Below, in pieces: positions 33,015-41,763 of a DNA stretch of 64,000 nt. A program made the position numbers and the translations under genes. The notes under the pieces were generated by a model. The model made no database searches. It was not told where the DNA came from and saw only the letters and a program-made list of their open reading frames with translations. The stretch covers positions 124,001 to 188,000 of the forward strand of contig DATAJS010000009.1 in the NCBI GenBank assembly GCA_036262035.1. The letters are read 5' to 3'. The first letter of the stretch is position 1. The number at the start of each line of letters is the position of its first letter. The stretch comes from Burkholderiales bacterium (lineage in GTDB: Bacteria; Pseudomonadota; Gammaproteobacteria; Burkholderiales; SG8-41).

Positions 33015-34733
33015 ATGTCCGAGAAATCGAACGACGGTTACTACGAAGCCCACTGGCCGCGCAGCCCGCGCCAGCAGATGGCGCGCGAGCTCGCGCCGCG
33101 CCTCGACGATCTCGACGGCAAGACCGTCGCGCAGCTCTGGGACGAGCTGTTCAAGGGCGACCAGGTGTTCGAGCTCCTCGAAGAGGGCCTGAAGAAGCGC
33201 TATCCGAAGATCAACTTCGTCAGCTGGAAAGTGTTCGGCAGCACGCACGGCGGCAACGAGCGGGAAGCGCTCGCAGCGCTGCCCGAGAAGCTGCGCGAGC
33301 ACGGGGTCGACGCGGTGCTCTCAGGGATGGCGTGTTGAGGGAGCTGCACGCCCGCCGTGTTGCGGGCCAGTGCAGCGTGCGAAGCCGCCGGTTTCCCGAC
33401 CTCTTCGCTCACGTGTGAAGGCTTCATCAAGCAGGCGCAGGGGACCTCGGTCGGTCTCGGCATGCGCAACATTCCCCTGGCGATGGTGCCCGGCCACATC
33501 GGCACCAAGACCGCGGAAGAGCTGCGCGACTCGATCCTCAACCACACACTGGACGACGTCATCAGGAACCTGACGGTGACGCCCGACGCGATCGGCGACA
33601 CGCGCGAGCCGCGCGCCCGCGACATCGTGGTGAAAGGCGGTTTCCGGAAGGTCAACGACTACTTCGTCGATCACGAATATTCGGACGGCCTGCCGATCAT
33701 CCCGCCGACACGCGAGGCGATCGACGAGTTCCTGCGCTACACCGATCGCGATCCCGACGAGAGCCTCGGGACGCTGCTCCCCGACAAGCGCGCCGCGACG
33801 ATCTGGAGCATCGCGGCCAACGGCGTGATGGCCGGGTGCAAGCCCGAGTACATGCCGATCCTCGTCGCGCTGGTGGAAGCGATGGCCGATCCGCAGTACG
33901 GCGTCGAGCACAGCGGAAACACGCCCGGCGCCGACACGCTGATCATCCTCAACGGCCCGATCATCAAGGCGCTGGGTTTCAACTATACGCAGGGCGCGCT
34001 GCGCGACGGCTTCCTGCCGAACACCTCGATCGGGCGCTTCTGGCGCTTATATCTTCGCAACGTCGCAGGCTTCCTGCTCCACAAGACGGACAAGGCGACG
34101 TACGGCAACACCTGGCGCGTCGTCCTCGCGGAGAACGAGGACGTGCTCGCCAAGATCGGCTGGGAACCGAACAGCATGGAGATGGGTTTCCAGCGCGGCG
34201 ACAACACCGTCACCATCGCGCGCTACACCGGCGGCGGATCGCTCTCGTCGGTGTCGGGATCGACGCCGGACGAGCTGCTGCCGTATCTCGCCGATACCGT
34301 CGAGCGCTTCAACAACTGGCAGATCACGTTCACGACCAGCCACGGCATGGGCACGCTGCGGCCGCTGATGGTGATCAGCCCGATCATCGCCGAGCAGCTC
34401 GCGAAAGCGGGATGGTCCAAGCTCGACGTGAAGAAGTATCTCTTCGAGCACGCCCGCCGGCCCGCCTACGACTTCGAGCGCCAGCTGCGCGACTGGAACA
34501 TCCGCGGGGTGTGGGATCTCAAGGCGGACGTCGAAGGCGGACGCATCCCCAAGGTGTTCTACGAGTCCGACGATCCGAACCGGCTGGTTCCGATCGTGTG
34601 GAAACCGGAGGATTACATGATCGCGGTCACCGGCGATCCGCTGCGCAACAATGCTTACGTCTTCGCGCAGAACGGTTTCCTCGGTTATCCGACGGGCAAG
34701 AAGATCGAGCTGCCGAAGAGCTGGGCGCTTTGA
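33015..34733 (+). CDS. UGSC-family selenoprotein (TGA 33336-33338 read as selenocysteine)
   Basis: 572 aa if the in-frame TGA at codon 108 is decoded. Upstream 107 residues end K-V-F-G-S-T-H-G-G-N-E ... V-L-S-G-M-A-C107; then U108-G-S-C111-T-P-A-V-L-R-A-S-A-A-C. The frame continues unbroken to 34733, including Y-S-D-G-L-P-I-I-P-P-T and G-N-T-P-G-A-D-T-L-I-I-L-N-G-P. U-G-S-C is the signature of the NCBI UGSC (seleno)protein family; function unknown, but U-x-x-C resembles a thioredoxin-type redox pair. The hairpin at 33343-33376 fits a SECIS. AAGGAA precedes ATG 33015. An ordinary two-ORF annotation (33015-33338 and 33357-34733) would miss it. No Sec machinery lies in this window. Confidence 0.88.
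33343..33376 (+). promoter_or_regulatory. Candidate bacterial SECIS hairpin
   Basis: Within the coding RNA, GCUGCAC (33343-33349) pairs with GUGCAGC (33370-33376) and GCCCGC (33350-33355) with GCGGGC (33362-33367): 13 perfect pairs, a 2-base CA bulge on the 3' side and a 6-base loop CGUGUU containing GU. The stem begins 4 nt after the UGA and the loop lies at +18 to +23, within the distance used by bacterial SelB-binding SECIS elements. Confidence 0.75.
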
Positions 34734-34742
34734 CGCAAGGTC

Positions 34743-34838
34743 CGTGCGCCACGAGATCGCCACGGCCTGCCGGCCTCGCGATGACCGGTGGTGTCACTGC
34801 GAGGCGCGCGAGCGACGAAGCAATCTCGTGGCGCACGT
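34743..34838. repeat. Rearranged copy of the CATTGCGAGG repeat
   Basis: Here the halves are swapped: GTGCGCCACGAGATCGCCACGG...CCTCGCGATGACC comes first, then GTGTCACTGCGAGGCGCGCGAGCGACGAAGCAATCTCG. Could be two partial copies side by side. It fills the space between the UGSC gene and the MmgE/PrpD gene. Confidence 0.7.
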
Positions 34839-34879
34839 CCAGGTCTTAAAATAGCCGGTCGCACATCAGGAGAATTCGC

Positions 34880-36265
34880 ATGAGCACAGCCGCTCTCGCC
34901 AAAGCCCGGCCGCAGCCGACCAAGACCACGCGCGGCGAGCAACTCGTCAATTACATCGCGGGCACCGCGCGCCGCAGCTATCCGGCCGAAGTGACCGACG
35001 CCGCGCTGATCGCGCTGGTCGATCATCTGGGCTGCGCCGTCGGCGCATCGAAAGACGCGCCGGCGCTGCCGGCGCGCGCCATCGTCGAGCGCTGGAAAGC
35101 CTCGGGCAATGCGCGCGTCTACATGGGCGGACGCACCACGCCCGCGCTCGCCGCGTTCGCGAACGGCTCGATGGCGCACGCGATGGATTACGACGACACG
35201 CATGCCGGCGGCGCAGGCCATCCCGGCGGCCCGTGCTGGTCGGCGGCGCTCGCCCTCGCGCTGGAGCACGGTGCGAGCGAGCGCGACACGCTCGCTGCGT
35301 TCATCACCGGTTTCGACGTCATGGGCAAGCTCGGCGGGGGCTGGGTGCCGGGCACGGGTCGCAGCCTCCAGCGGCGCGGCTGGCATCCGACGTCGATCTT
35401 CGGGCGAACCGGCGCCGCGGCCGTGGGCTGCGTGATCCTGAAGCTCGACGAGAAGCAGATCGCCAACGCGCTCGGCGTCGCGGCAACGACCGCCGGCGGA
35501 GTCGTCGGCTCGTTCGGCACCCACGGCAAGCCCTTCCATGCGGGCAAGGCGGCGATGGACGGCATCCTGTCGGCGCAGCTCGCGCAGGAAGGCTTCGTCG
35601 CAGCGACGCATCTCTACGAGCTGGAGAAAGGCCTCCTCGACGTGCTCATCCAGAACCGCGAAGTGGAGCCGCCCACGCTCGACGATTTCGAGCGCAAGTG
35701 GGAGCTGATGGAGAACCAGATCAAGCCTTTCGCGAGCTGCCGCGCGACGCACTCGTCGATCCAGGCGGCGCGCACCCTCGCCGACAAGGTGCGGGGACGC
35801 AAGATCGCGAAGGTCCACGCCAAGGTACATCCCAACGCGCTCGTCACCGCGGGCAAGACCGCGCCGCGCACGCCGCTGGAAGGCAAGTTCAGCGTGCCGT
35901 ACTGCATCGCGCTCGGGCTCGCGGGCTATCGCGTGGTCTCGTCGGACTTCACGCAGAAGGTCTACGACGATCCGGCGGTTCGCGAGGTCTTCCCGCGCGT
36001 CGAGCTCGAAGCGGTCGCCGATCAGCCCGCGTGGAGAGCGTTCCTCGAAGTGACGCTCGAAGACGGCGAGCGCCTGCACGGCGAGACGCAGTGCGTGCTC
36101 GGCCATCCCGACAATCCTGTGTCCTGGGACGTGCTGCGCGAGAAGTTCGACGGCCTGGTCGAGCCCGTGCTCGGTCGCGACAAGTGCGCCGAGCTCTTCG
36201 ATCTCGGTCGCAACTTCCTCAACGCGGGCTCGATCGCGAAGATCGGCGAGCTGCTCGCCGGATAG
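34880..36265 (+). CDS. MmgE/PrpD-family protein
   Basis: 461 aa, full family length. A helical N-terminal domain carries D-Y-D-D-T-H (residues about 98-103, the conserved acidic active-site stretch), G-W-H-P-T-S-I-F-G and G-T-H-G-K-P-F-H-A-G-K-A-A; the small lid domain is C-terminal. Members include 2-methylcitrate dehydratase and cis-aconitate decarboxylase; this one is in neither operon context, so only dehydratase- or decarboxylase-type chemistry on a tricarboxylic-like acid is inferred. GGAG lies upstream of ATG 34880. Confidence 0.92.
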   Translation: MSTAALAKARPQPTKTTRGEQLVNYIAGTARRSYPAEVTDAALIALVDHLGCAVGASKDAPALPARAIVERWKASGNARVYMGGRTTPALAAFANGSMAHAMDYDDTHAGGAGHPGGPCWSAALALALEHGASERDTLAAFITGFDVMGKLGGGWVPGTGRSLQRRGWHPTSIFGRTGAAAVGCVILKLDEKQIANALGVAATTAGGVVGSFGTHGKPFHAGKAAMDGILSAQLAQEGFVAATHLYELEKGLLDVLIQNREVEPPTLDDFERKWELMENQIKPFASCRATHSSIQAARTLADKVRGRKIAKVHAKVHPNALVTAGKTAPRTPLEGKFSVPYCIALGLAGYRVVSSDFTQKVYDDPAVREVFPRVELEAVADQPAWRAFLEVTLEDGERLHGETQCVLGHPDNPVSWDVLREKFDGLVEPVLGRDKCAELFDLGRNFLNAGSIAKIGELLAG

Positions 36266-36298
36266 CGGTCATGGGCGAAGCGCGGATCGGCGCGTAGC

Positions 36299-36387
36299 TA
36301 TTTCTGCGTGCCGATCCACGGCTCGTCGCGCGGGTTGTCGAGCTTTCGCGCTTCCTCGAACCCGAACACCTTCCTGCCCGACACTGT
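36299..36387 (-). pseudogene. Unassigned C-terminal gene tail
   Basis: On the minus strand the frame ending at TAG 36299-36301 reads G-R-K-V-F-G-F-E-E-A-R-K-L-D-N-P-R-D-E-P-W-I-G-T-Q-K. It is blocked upstream by TGA. The composition looks like genuine protein and not random frame, yet only 28 codons remain. I do not recognise the parent family. Likely a scar of a removed gene between the PrpD and MBL genes. Confidence 0.35.
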
Positions 36388-36422
36388 TCACAGCGAATCG
36401 CGAGCGCGTAAAATGCGTCGCG

Positions 36423-37811
36423 ATGAAAGTGACGCTGCTGGGACACGCGACCGTGCTGGTCGAGATGGATGGCGCCAACATCCTGATGGATCCGGTGCTC
36501 CAGGATCCGTTCGAGGATGGAGCGGTCGTCTCCTGTCCCAGGCGGACGATACGCGCCGACAAGCTCCCTCCGCTTTTCGCGATCATCATCTCGCACTCGC
36601 ATCCGGATCACTTCGACATCCCGTCGCTCGCCCAGCTCCCGCGCGAGGTTCACGTGGTGTGTCCGGACGACAAGGTGATTCAGTACGCCCTCGAGAAGCT
36701 CGGGTTCAGGAACGTGCATCCGACCCCGCCGATGAGCCGCATGGCGTTCGAGACCTTCGAGCTGCTGACGACGCGCTCGAGCGTCACCAACATCCAGGAG
36801 TTCGGCGCGATCTTCAAGGACAGGAGCGGCACGTTCTGGAACCAGGTCGACTCGGTGCTCTCGGGCGAGACCATCGGCCATGCGCTCGAAGCGGTCGGCA
36901 GCGTCGACCTGCTGTTCGCGATGCACGCCAGCCAGAACTTCGGGTTCTTCGACAACCGGTCGGCGGGATTCCCGCACGACAGCCACCAGGAGAACCTCGC
37001 CACGGCTTCGAGCATCGGGGCCAGGCTGACCGTGCCGGGCGCGGCCGGTTTTCGCTTCGCCGGTGAGATCGAGTGGTGCAACGCTTTCCTCTTCCCCATC
37101 TCGCGCGAGCAATACGTCGCGGACCTGAAGACCCTCGATCCGAGCCTCGCCACGGCGATCGCGAATCCGGGCGACGTGTTCGAGATCGAGGCCGGGACGG
37201 TCGAACACCGGCCCGGTGCGTCCGAGGTGGCGAGCATGCTGGAAGAGGACACGTGGCGCCTGCGATTCGATCCGACCGCCGCCATCCCGCCGCTCGAGGA
37301 CACCAATCCCGACCGATATTCCGACGAGCAGCTGCGCTCCGAAGTGAGCAGGGTGATCTCGGGGCTCGAAGCCTGGCTGCGGACGGCATTCCGCAGCCGG
37401 GACAAGGCGCTGGACCCGTTCCGCGAGCTCGGCGTGAGCTATGCGATCGAAGTGGTGTTTCCCGACGGACCGCAGCGCCATCGCTTTCAGTTCGCCAAAG
37501 ACGACTTCCGGCTCGAGTCAGGGCCCGCAGCCGCCGCGCCCGCTCAGATGGAGCACCGGATCACGGCATCCGCGCTCACCGGATGGGCCCGGCGCGAGCG
37601 CAGCTACTTCTACTTCCGCGCGTTCTCGCGCACGTTCTCCACGCTCCACGAGCTGAAGGTGGTCGACGGAGCGCCGACGGTGACGCCGAAGACCCTTCCG
37701 GACCTCCTCACCGAATTCATCACCTGGAAGATCGAAGGCGCGGAGGTGGCGATGAAGCACCTCATCGATCACATGATCCGCCAGAGCGCCCGGCCGCCGT
37801 TGAGCGCGTAA
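36423..37811 (+). CDS. MBL-fold metallo-hydrolase with long C-terminal extension
   Basis: 462 aa, about twice a simple UlaG-like enzyme. N-terminal half: L-G-H-A-T-V-L-V-E, then S-H-S-H-P-D-H-F-D (H-x-H-x-D-H at about residues 59-64) and a further metal-binding H-A-S-Q near 163. The C-terminal 200 residues (from about 265) hold no known motif and end with a K-T-L-P-D-L-L-T-E-F-I-T-W-K segment. Cytoplasmic. Similar large MBL proteins act in cell-surface sugar or nucleotide metabolism, but no role is claimed here. Confidence 0.85.
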   Translation: MKVTLLGHATVLVEMDGANILMDPVLQDPFEDGAVVSCPRRTIRADKLPPLFAIIISHSHPDHFDIPSLAQLPREVHVVCPDDKVIQYALEKLGFRNVHPTPPMSRMAFETFELLTTRSSVTNIQEFGAIFKDRSGTFWNQVDSVLSGETIGHALEAVGSVDLLFAMHASQNFGFFDNRSAGFPHDSHQENLATASSIGARLTVPGAAGFRFAGEIEWCNAFLFPISREQYVADLKTLDPSLATAIANPGDVFEIEAGTVEHRPGASEVASMLEEDTWRLRFDPTAAIPPLEDTNPDRYSDEQLRSEVSRVISGLEAWLRTAFRSRDKALDPFRELGVSYAIEVVFPDGPQRHRFQFAKDDFRLESGPAAAAPAQMEHRITASALTGWARRERSYFYFRAFSRTFSTLHELKVVDGAPTVTPKTLPDLLTEFITWKIEGAEVAMKHLIDHMIRQSARPPLSA

Positions 37812-37815
37812 GCTC

Positions 37816-38378
<563 letters not shown>

Positions 38379-38488
38379 GTCCGAGCTCCTGAAAGGCTAA
38401 TGCTGAAGCTCACCTGCCGCCGTGCAGCCCCAGAGATTACGCGCAGGCGCAGCGTGCGAGTGTCGGCTCCAATGAATCACGAGGCCGC

Positions 38489-39064
38489 CTACTCATGATG
38501 ATAGACCCATTTTCCGAGCCTCTGATGGCTCGCACCGTGGGGATAGTCTTGAGTCGACAGGCTATCGAACTTCAACACCCCGGTAGATGCGTCCGCCGCA
38601 AGCATCCAGCCGCCGGCCTCGAGACGCGACACTTTCAGGTCCGGAAGTCTTGATGGCAGCGCAGAAAGATAGCGTGGTACCAGCAGGTCCAGGGACGACG
38701 GCACCTCCCCCCGCTCCTGAACAAAGTTGTGTACGGCGGCGACGACAGGCTCGGCGCGAGCTGCGGCCAGAGTGAAACCGATCATCCGAAGATGGCTTGC
38801 GAGGTAAAGGGACGGAACGAAAAGCACGAGAGCCAGCAACGCTCCCACCACAACCGCGGCACCGCCCGGACGATGCACGGATAAAATCGCCAGCACGAGG
38901 GCGATAATCGGCTGCGCAATCATGACCAATTCGACTCCGGGAATCGACCAAAACCCCAGACCGGATAGGCACAATCCGTACAGCAATACGACGGGCAAAT
39001 CCATGATGCATGCCACGGCCACGGCGCGGACTACAAGGTTCTTGCGAAAGCTCGGCCAGGGCAC
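38489..39064 (-). CDS. Hypothetical inner-membrane protein
   Basis: 191 aa. Three predicted membrane helices (about residues 10-33, 40-62 and 68-90) are followed by a soluble C-terminal domain. That domain (P-V-V-A-A-V-H-N-F-V-Q-E-R-G-E-V-P-S-S-L-D-L-L-V-P-R-Y-L) resembles the pseudopilin-like segment seen after a membrane anchor, but I would not assign a family. Less GC-rich spelling than neighbours. Confidence 0.6.
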   Translation of the reverse strand: MPWPSFRKNLVVRAVAVACIMDLPVVLLYGLCLSGLGFWSIPGVELVMIAQPIIALVLAILSVHRPGGAAVVVGALLALVLFVPSLYLASHLRMIGFTLAAARAEPVVAAVHNFVQERGEVPSSLDLLVPRYLSALPSRLPDLKVSRLEAGGWMLAADASTGVLKFDSLSTQDYPHGASHQRLGKWVYHHE

Positions 39065-39070
39065 GGCGGC

Positions 39071-39168
39071 TTAACGCCCGAGTAGAGCGGCCACCCAGGC
39101 GCTCGCCGCGGCCATGCTTGCGGTCATGTATTCCTCCGAACGGTGCGCGGGATCGATATACTCGCACG
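39071..39168 (-). pseudogene. C-terminal gene relic, possibly M20-peptidase-like
   Basis: The minus frame ending at TAA 39071-39073 reads E-Y-I-D-P-A-H-R-S-E-E-Y-M-T-A-S-M-A-A-A-S-A-W-V-A-A-L-L-G-R. The A-H-x-x-x-E-Y pattern with a terminal helix recalls the end of M20 deacetylase or dipeptidase proteins. No upstream part is present: the Bug gene starts on the other strand within 50 bp. A relic is more likely than a small gene. Confidence 0.35.
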
Positions 39169-39214
39169 TCCGGCGCGGCCTCCGCGCTCTGCGATCGTTC
39201 CCCTCGAGGTTCTC

Positions 39215-40186
39215 ATGAAATCCCTGTTCTCCCTGTTGTGCGCCGCCGCCGCGGCGCTCGCGCCGCTGTACGCCGTCGCGGCGCAGCCGTATCCCGCCAA
39301 ACCGATCCGCATCGTCGTCGCCTACGCGCCGGGCGGAAGCACCGACATCGCCGCGCGCCTGATCGCCGACGAGGTGATGCAGCAGAACCCCGGCTGGCGC
39401 ATCGTCATCGACAACCGTGCAGGCGGCGGCACGATCATCGGCACCGAGACGGTCGCGCGCGCGACGCCCGACGGCTACACGTTCCTCTACGCGACCAACG
39501 CGATGGTGATCAACACGGTACTGCAGGAGAAGGTGCCGTACGACGCCGTGCGCGATTTCGCGCCGGTGTCGCTCGTGATCACCCAGCCGCTCGGCGTGCT
39601 GGTCGGGCCGAAGCTCAAGGTCGGCACGATGAAGGACCTGATCGCGCAGGCCAGGTCCAATCCCGGTAAGCTCAACTTCGCCTCGTCGGGCAACGGCTCG
39701 CTGCAGCACATCGCGGGCGAGATGCTCAAGAACAATGCGGGGCTGAACGTCGTGCACGTGCCGTACAAAGGCGCGGGCCCGGCGATGATCGATCTCCTCG
39801 CGGGCAACGTCGACTTCATGATCACGTCGCTCCTCGGCACGTCGGAGCACATCAAGGCGGGACGCCTGAAGCTGCTCGCGACGACCGGCGCCAAACGCTC
39901 GGCGGCGACGCCCGACACGCCCACGGTCGCGGAGAGCGGGCTGCCGGGCTACGAAGCGATCAGTTGGCAGGGACTCGTCGCGCCCGCGAAGACCGACCGC
40001 GCGATCATCGACCGCATGAACGCCGCTCTGAAGAAAGCGGCGGGCTCGAAGAAGCTCGAGGACAAGGTCGCGGAAAACGGCATGGAGCTCAAGGCGAGCC
40101 CGCCGGAGACGCTGCGCGACCTGATCGCCAGCGAGCAGAAGAAGTATGCCGCGATCGTCAAGCGCACCAAGGCGAAAGTGGAGTGA
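39215..40186 (+). CDS. Bug/TctC-family periplasmic binding protein
   Basis: 323 aa from ATG 39215; an in-frame extension to 39143 is unlike a signal peptide. Signal peptide ends A-V-A-A-Q. V-A-Y-A-P-G-G-S-T-D-I-A-A-R, I-D-N-R-A-G-G-G-T-I and V-P-Y-K-G-A-G-P-A are canonical. A CGAGGTTCTC sequence gives a moderate ribosome site. It precedes a composite repeat and a PrpD-like gene. Confidence 0.93.
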   Translation: MKSLFSLLCAAAAALAPLYAVAAQPYPAKPIRIVVAYAPGGSTDIAARLIADEVMQQNPGWRIVIDNRAGGGTIIGTETVARATPDGYTFLYATNAMVINTVLQEKVPYDAVRDFAPVSLVITQPLGVLVGPKLKVGTMKDLIAQARSNPGKLNFASSGNGSLQHIAGEMLKNNAGLNVVHVPYKGAGPAMIDLLAGNVDFMITSLLGTSEHIKAGRLKLLATTGAKRSAATPDTPTVAESGLPGYEAISWQGLVAPAKTDRAIIDRMNAALKKAAGSKKLEDKVAENGMELKASPPETLRDLIASEQKKYAAIVKRTKAKVE

Positions 40187-40201
40187 TCAAAGGGCGTTAG
40201 T

Positions 40202-40332
40202 AACCGCAGAGGACGCAGAGGGAAAACGATCGGTGTCATTGCGAGGCGCGCCAGCGACGAAGCAATCCCGGAGCGTCCGTTATCGTCCGCCACGAGATGA
40301 CCCGTCGCTGTTCCTCTGCGTCCTCTGCGGTT
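40202..40332. repeat. Composite repeat: AACCGCAGAGGACGCAGAGG inverted pair enclosing a CATTGCGAGG repeat
   Basis: AACCGCAGAGGACGCAGAGG at 40202-40221 is inverted at 40313-40332 as CCTCTGCGTCCTCTGCGGTT (perfect). Inside, 40234-40300 is a copy of the CATTGCGAGG...GACGAAGCAATCC...CCACGAGATGACC repeat. One repeat therefore sits inside another. It occupies the gap between the Bug and PrpD-like genes. Confidence 0.8.
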
Positions 40333-40354
40333 CAATGCTTTTAAAATCCAAAGG

Positions 40355-41746
40355 ATGACCACGGCCGACCGCACGACCGCCAGGCTCGTCGAGCTCGCCA
40401 CCACGCTCTCGCTCGCGGACCTGAGCGACGAGACGCGCACCGCGGCCAAGGCCCGCGTGTTGAGCGCGATCGCCGCGAGCCTCGCGGCGTTCGACGTCGA
40501 GCCGGTGCGCATCGCCCGGAAGCTCGCGCAGCCGGTCGCGGCGGGGCCGCAGGCGACGATCTTCGGATCGCTGCATCGTTGCGCGCCCGACATGGCGGCG
40601 TTCGTCAACTCGGCCATGGTGCGCTCGCTCGACATGAGCGACAGCTACGTCATGGCGGCGGTGAGCCATCCTGCGGACGCCTTCCCCGCGGTGCTCGCGG
40701 CCGCGGAAGCGCAAGGCGCGAGCGGCGCCGACCTCCTGCTCGCGACGGCGATCGCGTACGAGGCGCAGTGCCGCTTCGTCGAGGTGGTGCCGTACAACCA
40801 TCACGGCTGGGACCAGACGCCGGTCGTCGCCCTCGGCGCTGCGCTGGGCTGCGGGCGCGTCCTCGGTCTTACGCGCGAGCAGATCGCGCACGCGATCTCG
40901 CTCGCCGTCGCGCCCAACCTCGCGCTGAACCAGACGCGCACCGGGACGCTGTCGATGTGGAAAGGCATGGCCGGCCCGCAGGGCGCGCGCGCCGGCGTGT
41001 TCGCCGCGTATCTCGCGAGCGCAGGGATGACCGGGCCCGACGGGGTCTTCGAAGGGAAGTTCGGGCTGTGGCGGCAGATGATGGGCGGCGAAGCGTTCGA
41101 CCTGCCGATCCCCGCGCGCTTCGACGATCACACCTTCGCGGTGCGGCAGACGATGATCAAGTCGTTCCCGATCCGCTTCAACTGCCACGTGCCGGTGTTT
41201 GCGGCGCAGAAGCTGCGCGCGGCGATCGACGTGAAGCAGATCGAAACGCTGAAGATCGAAGCGGTGCGCCAGGCGTTCGAGCGCTGGACCGACGTTCCCG
41301 AGGTGTGGAAGCCGCAGACCCGAGAGACCGCGGACCATTCGCTGCCGTGCACCGTCGCGATGGCGCTGCTCGACGGCACGATCACGCCCGAGACGATGCG
41401 GCGCGAGCGTTACAAGGACGACGACGTGCTCGCGCTGATGGACAGGTGCAGCGTCGAGCTGCCCGACGAGCTCGCGGCGATCGCGCCCGCGGTGCGCTCG
41501 TGCCGGCTCACCGCGACGCTGCGCGGCGGTGAGGCCGTCGTCGCCGAATACCGGCGCTCGCTCGAGGACGATACGAGCGATCCGGGATGGACGCAGGCGG
41601 TGGACAAGCTCGAAGCGCTGACGCGCGAGCGGCTCAGCGCGGGAGCGCGTCAGGCGCTGGTCGAACGGATCGGGAAGCTGGAGGGGGAGCCCGATCTACG
41701 CGATTTGGTACGCCTGACGGAGATCACCGGAAGGCGCGACGCGTAA
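40355..41746 (+). CDS. MmgE/PrpD-family protein
   Basis: 463 aa. Helical N-terminal domain with S-L-D-M-S-D-S-Y (about residues 93-100, at the place of D-Y-D-D-T-H in the relative at 34880, so one acidic residue pair differs), S-H-P-A-D-A-F-P-A-V, and L-S-M-W-K-G-M-A-G-P-Q-G-A-R. Function in the family is dehydration or decarboxylation of tricarboxylic acids; the changed motif suggests another substrate. Start ATG 40355 has no strong ribosome site. Followed by the convergent DapA-like gene. Confidence 0.9.
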   Translation: MTTADRTTARLVELATTLSLADLSDETRTAAKARVLSAIAASLAAFDVEPVRIARKLAQPVAAGPQATIFGSLHRCAPDMAAFVNSAMVRSLDMSDSYVMAAVSHPADAFPAVLAAAEAQGASGADLLLATAIAYEAQCRFVEVVPYNHHGWDQTPVVALGAALGCGRVLGLTREQIAHAISLAVAPNLALNQTRTGTLSMWKGMAGPQGARAGVFAAYLASAGMTGPDGVFEGKFGLWRQMMGGEAFDLPIPARFDDHTFAVRQTMIKSFPIRFNCHVPVFAAQKLRAAIDVKQIETLKIEAVRQAFERWTDVPEVWKPQTRETADHSLPCTVAMALLDGTITPETMRRERYKDDDVLALMDRCSVELPDELAAIAPAVRSCRLTATLRGGEAVVAEYRRSLEDDTSDPGWTQAVDKLEALTRERLSAGARQALVERIGKLEGEPDLRDLVRLTEITGRRDA

Positions 41747-41763
41747 CGCATCACCTCGCTTCA

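Noticed and set aside
33015-33338. Separate 107-aa gene followed by a second gene at GTG 33357
   Set aside because: Same frame, motif continuity C-U-G-S-C and the hairpin favour one selenoprotein gene; GTG 33357 lies inside the hairpin and has no ribosome site.
40200-40335. Possible CRISPR-like array or tRNA in the repeat gap
   Set aside because: Only inverted arms and one inner repeat, no regular direct repeats or cloverleaf.
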